Assembly (NCBI GenBank): GCA_012797825.1
Contig: JAAZOI010000114.1
Location: 1 to 22,675, forward strand
Source of the DNA: Eubacteriaceae bacterium
GTDB taxonomy: Bacteria; Bacillota; Clostridia; Eubacteriales; UBA1433
Direction of reading: 5' to 3'
DNA: 22,675 bases
Both the position numbers and the translations under genes were made by a program. Each line of letters starts with the position of its first letter. The first letter of the stretch is position 1. This document shows positions 13,906-21,950 of the stretch, piece after piece. The notes beneath the pieces were generated by a model. That model ran no database searches. It was not told the DNA's origin and saw nothing but the letters and a program-made list of their open reading frames with translations.

Positions 13906-14823
13906 TTGCTGTCAATTGATATAGGAAGCAAATATATTAAATTACTTTATGCAAATATAAGCGGTAAACAGATTGTTGTATCAGACAATATTTTATTGCA
14001 AACGCCGCCTGATGCCGTTGTTAACGGTTTAGTAAGCGATTTTGATATAATTTCTGAAATAATAGGGCAGGAAGTATCAAAACAAAAATGGAAAGGCGCC
14101 AAAACATCAGTTGTAATTACAAGCCCCGATATAATAGTGAGAGAAATCAAACTGCCGAAAACAAATTCAAAAAACATAAAAACAATAGTATCCAATGAAA
14201 TGAGTTCATTTTTCAGCGGTGAAAAATATGCTATTGAATATTTTTTGCAAAACCAGGATAAAGCTGTGTTAAAAGCTCATGCGTTTGCAATGCCGCTTTC
14301 ACTTATTGAAGATTATAAAAAAATGCTTGCCAAAGCGCAGCTGTTCCCTTCAGTGCTTGATATAAGCTCAAATTGTATAAGAAAAATTAATATGGGATTA
14401 AAATATGAACAAGACAGTGAAGACATTATTGTAAATGTAGATTTAGGCTATAATTTAATTAATTTCAATTTATTTTATAAAAATTATTTGCTTTACACAC
14501 GCTGCATAAAAATGGAAATAGCAAATGAGACTAAACTGTCTGCAGAAATTGGCAGTGAATTGAAGGCTGAAAATACATATCTAACATACATCGGAGATGA
14601 AATTCAAAAAATACTTCAGTTTTTGGCATCAAGCGAATACAGAGACAAAAACACTGTAATTTCTGTATGCGGCGGCGGGGCGAATGCAGATGGTATTGAC
14701 AGCTGGCTAAAACAATATTTAAACAGCGAAGTAGTAATTGCGGATAATATGAAACATAACGGAATTAAAGGCGGCAATATGAAAGAGTTTATTAATGCGC
14801 TTGGTGCGCAAATAAGGCTGTGA
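13906..14823 (+). CDS. pilM: Type IV pilus assembly protein PilM (actin-like)
   Basis: A cytoplasmic FtsA/actin-like ATPase of about 305 residues. The phosphate-binding loop LSIDIGSKYIKLL is at the extreme N terminus, a second nucleotide loop NVDLGYNL is near 180, and CGGGANADGI is near 263, in the expected actin-fold order. PilM docks the N-terminal tail of PilN and links it to the motor. The frame can start at GTG 13897 or TTG 13906. I choose TTG because AGGGGTGG (13893-13900) gives it a ribosome site, while nothing suitable lies before the GTG. The stop TGA (14821) lies inside the ribosome site of pilN, so the two are coupled. Confidence 0.92.
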   Translation: MLSIDIGSKYIKLLYANISGKQIVVSDNILLQTPPDAVVNGLVSDFDIISEIIGQEVSKQKWKGAKTSVVITSPDIIVREIKLPKTNSKNIKTIVSNEMSSFFSGEKYAIEYFLQNQDKAVLKAHAFAMPLSLIEDYKKMLAKAQLFPSVLDISSNCIRKINMGLKYEQDSEDIIVNVDLGYNLINFNLFYKNYLLYTRCIKMEIANETKLSAEIGSELKAENTYLTYIGDEIQKILQFLASSEYRDKNTVISVCGGGANADGIDSWLKQYLNSEVVIADNMKHNGIKGGNMKEFINALGAQIRL

Positions 14824-14835
14824 GGTGTTGGTAAA

Positions 14836-15402
14836 TTGAAAGATATAAATTTTTTTGAAGGGGTCAAAAAAAGCGCACCGCAAAGAAAAGCCGCCAGTGC
14901 TATAAAAATATGTTCAATATCTTTGGTTGTTGTAATAATTTTGGTGGGCGGTCTATACGCATACCTGTTTATTACCGGCAAAGCCTTGGATAATAAAATA
15001 AGCGATGTAAAACAGCAGATAGATCAGCTGAAAAATGACAATTCGGGTGTAAGTCAGGTAGACGCGAAGAAAAAAACATTGGAAGCCCTTATAAGCTATA
15101 CAAAGCAAGTACAGGAGTTCAAGACAAGCGTTGATGTTTATCCGATATTTGATGAATGGTTTTTTAATCATATATTAAATAAAATGCCCTCTGATGTAAG
15201 GCTTGTATCAATGGAATACAAAGACGGGGTATTAAAAATTACCGCACTTGCAAAAAAATCGCTTTCACCGGCGCTTTATGCTCAAAGGCTTGCGGTATGC
15301 TGCCAAATGGAAAAAATTAATTACTCAGGCAATTTCATTGTATCAGATGAGTCAGACATGCTGCAGTTTACTATTGAATGTGTTTTAAAAGGAGAGCAAT
15401 AA
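14836..15402 (+). CDS. pilN: Type IV pilus assembly protein PilN
   Basis: A 188-residue bitopic membrane protein. The cytoplasmic N terminus MKDINFFEGVKK carries the short IN-F/L motif by which PilN binds PilM. A membrane helix spans about 24-47, followed by a coiled coil (about 50-95) and a small ferredoxin-like C-terminal domain (about 105-185). It forms a heterodimer with PilO in the alignment complex. The start is TTG 14836, supported by GAGGTG 8 bases upstream. Only one base separates its stop from the pilO ATG. Confidence 0.88.
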   Translation: MKDINFFEGVKKSAPQRKAASAIKICSISLVVVIILVGGLYAYLFITGKALDNKISDVKQQIDQLKNDNSGVSQVDAKKKTLEALISYTKQVQEFKTSVDVYPIFDEWFFNHILNKMPSDVRLVSMEYKDGVLKITALAKKSLSPALYAQRLAVCCQMEKINYSGNFIVSDESDMLQFTIECVLKGEQ

Positions 15403-15403
15403 T

Positions 15404-16084
15404 ATGAAACTTTCGCAGAGAGAAGCCGTTTTATTATTTGTTCTTGGAATTATAGTTGTTATATTTGTTGGTTTGAATTTTTTAATTAAACCCATAATTT
15501 CATCTAACAAGGAAAAACAAAATACATATGATGAGTTAAATGTTTCGTATACTCAAATGCAGTCGGACATTAAATTGCTAGGAACAATAGACCAGCAAAT
15601 TGCGCAGCAATATTCCAACGCGACTGCAGCTGCGCTGCCTTTCTCATTATCGATAGAACAATATGATATAGATAGATTTATCGCTAATTTAGTTAAAGAA
15701 AATAACCTTGTTCAGACATCTGTTAAGATTTCTGAAGTGGGGGTATCTAATGCAGACTATTATTCCGAAATGGTGAAAGATGAAAAAGCTGATACTCAAA
15801 TCCCTATTGAGCAGTCTGCAGAAATTATAAACGGAGCAAAGTCTGCAAGTACTAATACTAATAAAGTAAGTACCGACGGAACTAATTTAATGTATTGCAC
15901 AACAATAAATTTGGTAGTATCAGGCAGTCACAACAATATCTTATCTTTTGCAGATGATTTAAAAAAAGACGGACGAGCGTATGTAATTGATGAGGTCAGC
16001 ATCTCAACCAGCACAGAAAGCTCCACAGAAAAAGCGTCATTTACAATAAGGTTTTTCAAAGCGCCTGACATAAAATTAAATTAA
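15404..16084 (+). CDS. pilO: Type IV pilus assembly protein PilO
   Basis: A 226-residue bitopic protein: membrane helix about 8-29, coiled coil about 32-70, then a C-terminal domain of alternating strands (about 75-225) with a Ser/Thr/Asn-rich insert near 140-168. The layout and the position after pilN identify it as PilO, since sequence identity in this family is low. It acts outside the membrane as PilN's partner. Start: ATG with GGAG 9 bases upstream, overlapping the end of pilN. The PilP and PilQ parts of Gram-negative systems do not follow, consistent with a single-membrane cell. Confidence 0.85.
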   Translation: MKLSQREAVLLFVLGIIVVIFVGLNFLIKPIISSNKEKQNTYDELNVSYTQMQSDIKLLGTIDQQIAQQYSNATAAALPFSLSIEQYDIDRFIANLVKENNLVQTSVKISEVGVSNADYYSEMVKDEKADTQIPIEQSAEIINGAKSASTNTNKVSTDGTNLMYCTTINLVVSGSHNNILSFADDLKKDGRAYVIDEVSISTSTESSTEKASFTIRFFKAPDIKLN

Positions 16085-16126
16085 TTGCAATATGCCGAGC
16101 TAAAACACAACAAATGGAGGGATAAA

Positions 16127-18487
16127 ATGTTCAAAAGTAAACGCGCGAGCACTCTCGTAATGGCATTATTTATGCTTGCTTTTGTCGTTATAGTCGGAAC
16201 AAGCGTAGTTTTGCTTGCGGCTACATCATCCAATCAAACAGTTGAAACCATAGCGCAGCAGCAGTCAAATTTTACTGCAAAGTCTGTGCTTGACAGTATT
16301 GTTGCTAAAATCCAAACAGGTGAAATAAATCCGGGGGATATTGAATCAAAGGGGCTTGAAAAATTAACAGGAAGCGGAACGGATGACGCACTGGGTACTT
16401 ATAATGTAGTAATAGAGCCGCATGACTCGATTGATTCCAAGCCTACATATAAAGTAACAGTAACCGCTCAATACAAAGATTCTACATCTGAGATTTACTG
16501 TATAATATGCAAATACAGCCAGAGCGTAAAGTGTCCGCAATTTGATGTAATAGCACTTTCGACAGGCTTTGCTTCAAGCGATAACTCGATTAATAATGCA
16601 TGCATAGATTCAGATATACGTCTTGATAACCATGGAGAGACGTTAAATCTGGCAGCAAGCGGATACGTGAACGGCAATATTGATATAATAGGCGGACTTG
16701 ATTTAAACGGCTCTTTCATCGGCGGCAGCGGAGAGACGCTTAAAACAATAAACGCAACTGAAGATATAAAGATATACGGCTCCGCTTCAGTTTACGCAAA
16801 TGTAAACTCAAATAAAAACATTTCGATAGGCGGCTCTGGAACGGTTGCCGGAGACGTTAAAGCCGACGGCGACATATTGATAAACGGAAGCGGGCATGTA
16901 AAAGGCAACATTTATGCAAGCGGTAAAGTTACGCTGTCGGGCAGCGCTGTTGTAGACGGCAATATTTACGCAAAAGGCGATGTTACCCTAAGCAGCAGTC
17001 CGCAAGTAAAGGGAAGCGTATATTCTGAAGGAAATATAATATCAATGCAAAGCACTGTAAACGGAGGGCTTTATTCCAATAAATCCGTTTTGCTTACAGG
17101 AAACGCAAACAAAGTATATGCTAACGGAGACATTGATTTAAGTCAATGTACAAGCGTAACTGAGCTGAAATCAAACGCGAGTATTTATATATCAAATTCA
17201 ACAATTTCCTCAAATGTTTTTGCTAGAGTTGACATAGTCGTAGGCAAAAATAAATCAGGCAGCACTTCAGGTGCTACGGTTACAGGCAACTTAAATGCGC
17301 TGGGTAAAATAAGCGCTTACCAGTCTACAATAAACGGCAATCTTCAATCAGCAGGAAATATTCTGCTAGATTCATATTCGTATATTGCCGGCACAACGCA
17401 CACGCTTGGGAATGTGAGCGTAACTAACGGAGCGAAATTTGTAGGAGACGTTTTTGCAGCTGGTAAATTTACTATGACAAGCAATTCACAGGGAAATGTG
17501 CTCGTAGGCGGAAACGCTGAAATTACATATGCCTTGCTGACGGGTAATTTAAGCGTAAAAGGCAACGCGCTGTTAATTAATTATAAAAACAATAAAAATG
17601 TATCTGGCACTGTTTATCTCGGCGGCACTTTAGACCCAGCAAGCAAAAGCTATGGAAATAATATTGTGTATGTATCTCCAAGCTCAATAGCAACGGTAGG
17701 ACCCGTAGACGATGTTCCGGCAGTTACACCGGTCGGCAGTGACAACACAGTTCAGGCGCTCAATTTGAATATCGAAATAAAAGCTCCGATATGGAGCCTC
17801 CCTGCGATTAATTTGCAGCAGGTAAAACAGACGACAATAACAGTTAATTTAAAGGCAACCAGCAGTTCAAGCTATACAATAAGCGGAAATGAACACATTA
17901 TAAATAAAAATTGCACATTAATTATTGACCCGAAATCTTTCTCGTGGGATAAGAAGATAGTATTTGACGCAACTAATCAGGATTTATACATTTTACTTAA
18001 GGCTTTTGGAAATGACGATACAGTCGATATAAAAAGCGGAGTCGATATTTTAAGCAAAGGAGACCACAACGTATTTTTATACTTGGATGACGGAGCCGGC
18101 AACTATGTGAATTTGAACGTAGGCAGCAACAGCTTTGTAGGATATTACAATTATTTAAACGGCGTACCTAACCCGGACAGCAGAAAACCGAATTTATTTA
18201 TTATATGCAATGCAAAGGGCTCAGGCGGCGTTACTCCTTTAATAAGTTTTAACGCATACAATTCGCTTTACGCCTATATTTACGCTCCATATTCGACTGT
18301 TGATTTAGGCGGAAGCGCAATGCTTGATAAAAAGCTTTACGGAGCAGTTGTTGCGTCAAATATGTATATGGGCGGCCGTATGGATTATTCGCATTATATA
18401 CCCGATCTCAGCCAATATGTAATTGAAGATCCCGATAATCCTGATTCCAATCAGCAATGGAAAATAAACGGCACGTATTTAAATTAA
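16127..18487 (+). CDS. PilX-like membrane-anchored protein with bactofilin-like beta-helix repeats
   Basis: A 786-residue protein. Residues 1-30 (basic MFKSKR, then STLVMALFMLAFVVIVGTSV) resemble the N terminus of PilX/MshP minor pilus proteins; no canonical G|FxxxE site and no Glu5 are present. Residues about 35-145 are a small globular domain. Residues about 155-505 are short repeats of the type GxVxGNIYAxGxVxLxGS, as in bactofilins and other right-handed beta-helices. The C-terminal part (about 560-775, with LYAYIYAPYSTVDLGGSA and LYGAVVASNMYMGG) resembles the DUF7305-type domain of PilX-like proteins. It should form a long rod outside the membrane. I start at ATG 16127 because GGAGG lies 6 bases upstream; the TTG at 16085 adds 14 hydrophilic residues that spoil the N-terminal signal. 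The gene sits in the pilus operon between pilO and the prepilins, so it is a likely pilus or tip component. Confidence 0.85.
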   Translation: MFKSKRASTLVMALFMLAFVVIVGTSVVLLAATSSNQTVETIAQQQSNFTAKSVLDSIVAKIQTGEINPGDIESKGLEKLTGSGTDDALGTYNVVIEPHDSIDSKPTYKVTVTAQYKDSTSEIYCIICKYSQSVKCPQFDVIALSTGFASSDNSINNACIDSDIRLDNHGETLNLAASGYVNGNIDIIGGLDLNGSFIGGSGETLKTINATEDIKIYGSASVYANVNSNKNISIGGSGTVAGDVKADGDILINGSGHVKGNIYASGKVTLSGSAVVDGNIYAKGDVTLSSSPQVKGSVYSEGNIISMQSTVNGGLYSNKSVLLTGNANKVYANGDIDLSQCTSVTELKSNASIYISNSTISSNVFARVDIVVGKNKSGSTSGATVTGNLNALGKISAYQSTINGNLQSAGNILLDSYSYIAGTTHTLGNVSVTNGAKFVGDVFAAGKFTMTSNSQGNVLVGGNAEITYALLTGNLSVKGNALLINYKNNKNVSGTVYLGGTLDPASKSYGNNIVYVSPSSIATVGPVDDVPAVTPVGSDNTVQALNLNIEIKAPIWSLPAINLQQVKQTTITVNLKATSSSSYTISGNEHIINKNCTLIIDPKSFSWDKKIVFDATNQDLYILLKAFGNDDTVDIKSGVDILSKGDHNVFLYLDDGAGNYVNLNVGSNSFVGYYNYLNGVPNPDSRKPNLFIICNAKGSGGVTPLISFNAYNSLYAYIYAPYSTVDLGGSAMLDKKLYGAVVASNMYMGGRMDYSHYIPDLSQYVIEDPDNPDSNQQWKINGTYLN

Positions 18488-18501
18488 AACAGGTGATTAA
18501 A

Positions 18502-18858
18502 ATGATAATCAAATCAAAAAAAGCGCTGACTTTAATAGAAGTGCTTGTAAGCATAACGATATTGACTTTGATTTCATTAACGCTGTTGGGCGTTATTGTA
18601 TCATCTGCCAATTCTCAAAGTACAGCGCAGGCGCGAAACAGCGCAAGTTACAAGGCGGCTGCGCAGCTTGAAAAGAAAATATATTCCATGCAGACAGAAG
18701 GTACAGATTTATCCGATTCCAGTTATATCTCTACGCAAACGCATACTCTTATTATCAATATTGGCGGGAAACAAATTTTATGTCAGGGGCTTATGGTGGA
18801 ATCTGTTGATCCTAATACAAGCGTTCACATGAAAGGCTTTTATCCGGATGAAGACTAA
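18502..18858 (+). CDS. Minor type IV prepilin (PilV-like)
   Basis: A 118-residue prepilin. The leader MIIKSKKA is followed by LTLIEVLVSITILTLISLTL, a class III N-terminal helix with Glu at +5 of the expected mature protein. The -1 residue is Ala8 rather than the usual Gly and +1 is Leu. After the helix the body is short (about 80 residues), with no disulfide pair. I start at ATG 18502 (AGGTG upstream) because the longer frame from 18457 overlaps the preceding gene and would hide the leader. Its last codons overlap the start of the next prepilin gene by 11 bases. Confidence 0.88.
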   Translation: MIIKSKKALTLIEVLVSITILTLISLTLLGVIVSSANSQSTAQARNSASYKAAAQLEKKIYSMQTEGTDLSDSSYISTQTHTLIINIGGKQILCQGLMVESVDPNTSVHMKGFYPDED

Positions 18859-19384
18859 CATTTTTAACAAAGCGCCTAAAAAATCTTTTACGCTAGTTGA
18901 AGTTGTAGTTGTAATAGCGCTTGTAGCTATAATAGGAACATTGATAATATCAATGATGGTGCCGGCAAGCAATATGTTCGGCGTGATTACATATAAAGTT
19001 GAAGCGAAAATGAAAACAGACCAGGTAATGAAAACAGTTGTGTCGCAAATAAGATTTTCAAGAGAACTTGAAATATCCGCAGACGCAGGCATTTTAAATG
19101 TTAATGCCGATAAAAGGAAGCTATACAGCCAAAACGGCAAAATATACTTAAAAACTAAAACAAGCACTCAAGACTTGTTTAGTGACGCTTTTTATGATAA
19201 ATACACTGTGAACATTCAAGCAAAAAAAATCGAGGGTAATTTGCTGAATTTGTCATGCACAGCGCAGATGAAAGGCGATAATACTATTCAATATACAATA
19301 AATACCACGGTGGAAGTATATAATAGCGTATTAATCACAGGAGACGAAGGAAATATTTTGTCTTATTACTGGGGAGAAAATTAG
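18848..19384 (+). CDS. Minor type IV prepilin (PilW/GspJ-like position)
   Basis: A 178-residue prepilin. The leader MKTNIFNKAPKKS is followed by FTLVEVVVVIALVAIIGTLI, with Glu at +5 of the expected mature protein (residue 18). The -1 residue is Ser13 instead of Gly. The body (about 40-178) is beta-rich with one Cys, of the type seen in the third or fourth minor pilin of T4P operons. The start ATG lies 11 bases inside the preceding prepilin gene, so the pair is coupled. It is convergent with the prepilin peptidase gene, 13 bases away, and no terminator is visible between them. Confidence 0.88.
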   Translation: MKTNIFNKAPKKSFTLVEVVVVIALVAIIGTLIISMMVPASNMFGVITYKVEAKMKTDQVMKTVVSQIRFSRELEISADAGILNVNADKRKLYSQNGKIYLKTKTSTQDLFSDAFYDKYTVNIQAKKIEGNLLNLSCTAQMKGDNTIQYTINTTVEVYNSVLITGDEGNILSYYWGEN

Positions 19385-19397
19385 CGGGGCAATTTAT

Positions 19398-20159
19398 TTA
19401 TAAAAGTGATATATACCAGTTAATTATGCTGTTTCCGAAAAACAAGGAAAACAAAATTCCCAAGCTGAGCATTGGAACGAAAGGTATAGGGTCTTTTCTT
19501 CCTTTCTTTTTAAAAGCTATAAGAAAAATACCGATAATAGAGCCGAAAATGGCTGATGAAAATAAAGACAGCAGAATGAGCTTATAACCGAGCAATAATC
19601 CGGCGGCGGCCATGAATTTAATATCGCCCATGCCCATTGCGCCTCCTTTGGTTAAAAGCAGTATTATAAACAGCGGCAGGGACGCCGCGAAAATTCCCAA
19701 TATATGTTCCCACCATAAAAGTCCTGGAATGAAAAAGGATATCACACCCAGCACGGCAATCCATAAAGACACTCCGTCGGGTATTTCAAGCGAATTGATA
19801 TCCATAAACGAAGCGACAATAAGTACGCTTATAAGCACCCAGACAATAAGCGTATTTAAATATAAGCCATAGAGGTAAAAAGTAAAAGCGAAAAGCAAAC
19901 CTGCAGATAATTCCACAATAGGGTATACCGGGCTGATTTTGCAACCGCAATATCGGCATTTTCTGTTTAATACAAGGTAACTTATTATTGGAATAAGATC
20001 ATATGCTTTCAGCCTGTTATGGCATGCGGGGCAGAAAGAATAACCGTCATAAACTTTTATTTTATTGGGTATACGGTAAATGCATACATTTAAAAAACTG
20101 CCGATGCATATTCCGAAAAGAAAAGAAAATATAAGCAATGTTAAATAGAAATATGTCAT
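19398..20159 (-). CDS. pilD: Prepilin peptidase/N-methyltransferase (A24 family)
   Basis: A 253-residue polytopic aspartic protease. The N-terminal signature GSFLNVCIYRIP (20-31) is followed by the cytoplasmic N-methyltransferase domain with a four-Cys zinc site, Cys43/Cys46 and Cys68/Cys71. The two catalytic aspartates are Asp120 (SFMDINSLEIPD) and Asp179 in GMGD. About seven hydrophobic segments follow the family topology. It cleaves the leader and methylates the new N terminus of the prepilins encoded next door, whose -1 residues are Ala and Ser. It is the only pilus gene on the minus strand; an extended -10 promoter at 20189-20197 would drive it separately from the operon. Confidence 0.95.
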   Translation of the reverse strand: MTYFYLTLLIFSFLFGICIGSFLNVCIYRIPNKIKVYDGYSFCPACHNRLKAYDLIPIISYLVLNRKCRYCGCKISPVYPIVELSAGLLFAFTFYLYGLYLNTLIVWVLISVLIVASFMDINSLEIPDGVSLWIAVLGVISFFIPGLLWWEHILGIFAASLPLFIILLLTKGGAMGMGDIKFMAAAGLLLGYKLILLSLFSSAIFGSIIGIFLIAFKKKGRKDPIPFVPMLSLGILFSLFFGNSIINWYISLL

Positions 20160-20183
20160 ACTTTACAAAATCTCCCATTATTT

Positions 20184-20197
20184 GCTATATTATAGCA
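20184..20197 (-). promoter_or_regulatory. Palindromic extended -10 promoter of pilD
   Basis: On the minus strand TGC-TATAAT (20189-20197), an extended -10 element. It lies inside the 13-bp palindrome GCTATA-T-TATAGC (20184-20196), in the intergenic region shared with pilB. No good -35 is visible, which fits an extended -10. The dyad could also bind a regulator. Confidence 0.45.
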
Positions 20198-20256
20198 TGT
20201 GCAAAAAATAAAATAAAGAAATAATAGTCTTCACATATAAAATTTGAGGAGAAAAA

Positions 20257-21942
20257 ATGAAAACAAATTTTAAAATAGGACAAGCGCTTCTTGAAGAAAA
20301 AATTATAACTCAGGCACAACTCGACGACGCGCTTAGCGAACAAGCGAAAACGGGGAAAAAATTAGGCTCAATACTTGTACAAAAAGGCTACATATCTGAT
20401 GTGGAATTCACAAAAGCTTTGGCAAACCGTCTTAAAACGGCATATGTGGATTTAGATAAAATGAAGCTGGATTCAGATATAGTAAAAATAATACCGCAGG
20501 AGTTTGCCAGAAAAAACTGCCTTATCGCGGTTGATTTAATAGACAACAATTTAATAGTAGCTATGAATGACCCGTTGAATTTTTATATTATTGAAGACTT
20601 GCGGTTTATGACCGGATATGATATTAAGACTGTCATAGCGCCCGAGAGAATAATATGCAAAGCAATGGACATATTTTATGCCGGGCTTTCATCAAACGAA
20701 GCGGCAAACGACGTTAATAAGGAATTCTCAAATCTTGACAATCAGATGAGTGTTGAAGATAACGAAATGGAAGAGCGCGTAGACAGCGCGCCTGTTGTAA
20801 GACTTGTAAATTCCATTATATTGCAGGCAATAAAAATAGGCGCAAGCGATATTCATATTGAGCCTACAAAAAATGACACCAAAGTAAGAATGCGCGTTGA
20901 CGGACATTTGCGTGAAGTGCTGAGGCTTGACATAGCGGCGCACGGTTCTGTTATAACCAGACTTAAAATAATGTCGTCAATGAACATAGCCGAAAGGCGC
21001 ATACCGCTTGACGGCAGATGCGAAATTGAACTGGAAAATTCTCTTGTGGATATGCGTGTATCTACAATACCCACAGTTCACGGGGAGAAAGCTGTTATAA
21101 GAATACTTTTTAATCCAAGCATAGATATAGTGCAAAGCAAAAAAGCGCTGGGGTTCAGCGATAAAAACATGCAGCTTTTTGATAAACTTATCAAAACATC
21201 CCACGGCGTAGTTCTTGTTACCGGTCCTACAGGCAGCGGAAAGTCAAGCACACTGTATACAATAATAAACGAAATAATGAGCGACGATATTAACATTGTA
21301 ACAATTGAAGACCCTGTTGAATTTAAGATAGACGGCGCAAACCAAATGCAGATAAAAACTAAAGCGGGGCTTACTTTTGCAAGCGGGCTGCGCTCAATTC
21401 TCCGTCAGGACCCCGATGTTATTATGGTCGGCGAGATCCGAGATAACGAAACTGCAGCTATTGCCATAAGGGCCGCAATAACGGGACATCTGGTGCTTTC
21501 GACAATACATACCAATGACGCCGCGTCAACTATAGACAGGCTTGTGGATATGGGCATAATGCCTTTCCTTGTAGCTTCCGCGGTTACTTCAATAATAGCC
21601 CAAAGGCTTGTAAGAAAAATATGCCCGTTCTGCAAAACGGCGTATCAGTCAAGCGAGAGCGAGAACTCTATACTTGAAGTTGATAAAAGCGTTACGCTGT
21701 ATAAGGGAGAAGGCTGTTCGCAATGCAATAATACGGGATATAAAGGCAGGACGGCAATTCATGAAATAATATTAATAGACGATAATTTAAGAAAAATGAT
21801 AACTAACAGAGAAGATGCCACAGCAATTTTAAAATACGCAATTTCACAGGGTACAACAACCCTAAAACATGATATGATACAGCGTGTTCTTAGAGGCGAT
21901 TCCACCATTGCCGAATTAATACAGGCGACTTACACATTATAG
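20257..21942 (+). CDS. pilB: Type IV pilus extension ATPase PilB (GspE family)
   Basis: A 561-residue hexameric motor ATPase. An N-terminal MshEN/T2SSE_N domain (about 1-145, starting FKIGQALLEEKIITQAQLDD) is the kind that in some homologues binds c-di-GMP; I did not verify the binding residues. The ATPase domain has Walker A GPTGSGKSS (323-331), the Walker B region DPDVIMVGE (385-393) and the HTND His box near 412. A four-Cys zinc site follows: Cys456, Cys459, Cys487 and Cys490. It powers pilin polymerisation through PilC. Start: ATG after GAGGAG. The stop TAG overlaps the AGGAGGG ribosome site of pilT. Confidence 0.97.
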   Translation: MKTNFKIGQALLEEKIITQAQLDDALSEQAKTGKKLGSILVQKGYISDVEFTKALANRLKTAYVDLDKMKLDSDIVKIIPQEFARKNCLIAVDLIDNNLIVAMNDPLNFYIIEDLRFMTGYDIKTVIAPERIICKAMDIFYAGLSSNEAANDVNKEFSNLDNQMSVEDNEMEERVDSAPVVRLVNSIILQAIKIGASDIHIEPTKNDTKVRMRVDGHLREVLRLDIAAHGSVITRLKIMSSMNIAERRIPLDGRCEIELENSLVDMRVSTIPTVHGEKAVIRILFNPSIDIVQSKKALGFSDKNMQLFDKLIKTSHGVVLVTGPTGSGKSSTLYTIINEIMSDDINIVTIEDPVEFKIDGANQMQIKTKAGLTFASGLRSILRQDPDVIMVGEIRDNETAAIAIRAAITGHLVLSTIHTNDAASTIDRLVDMGIMPFLVASAVTSIIAQRLVRKICPFCKTAYQSSESENSILEVDKSVTLYKGEGCSQCNNTGYKGRTAIHEIILIDDNLRKMITNREDATAILKYAISQGTTTLKHDMIQRVLRGDSTIAELIQATYTL

Positions 21943-21950
21943 GAGGGCAA

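Noticed and set aside
16085..16126. An upstream TTG start for the PilX-like gene
   Set aside because: It begins right after the pilO stop with no ribosome site of its own, and the 14 extra residues would separate the basic N terminus from the membrane helix.
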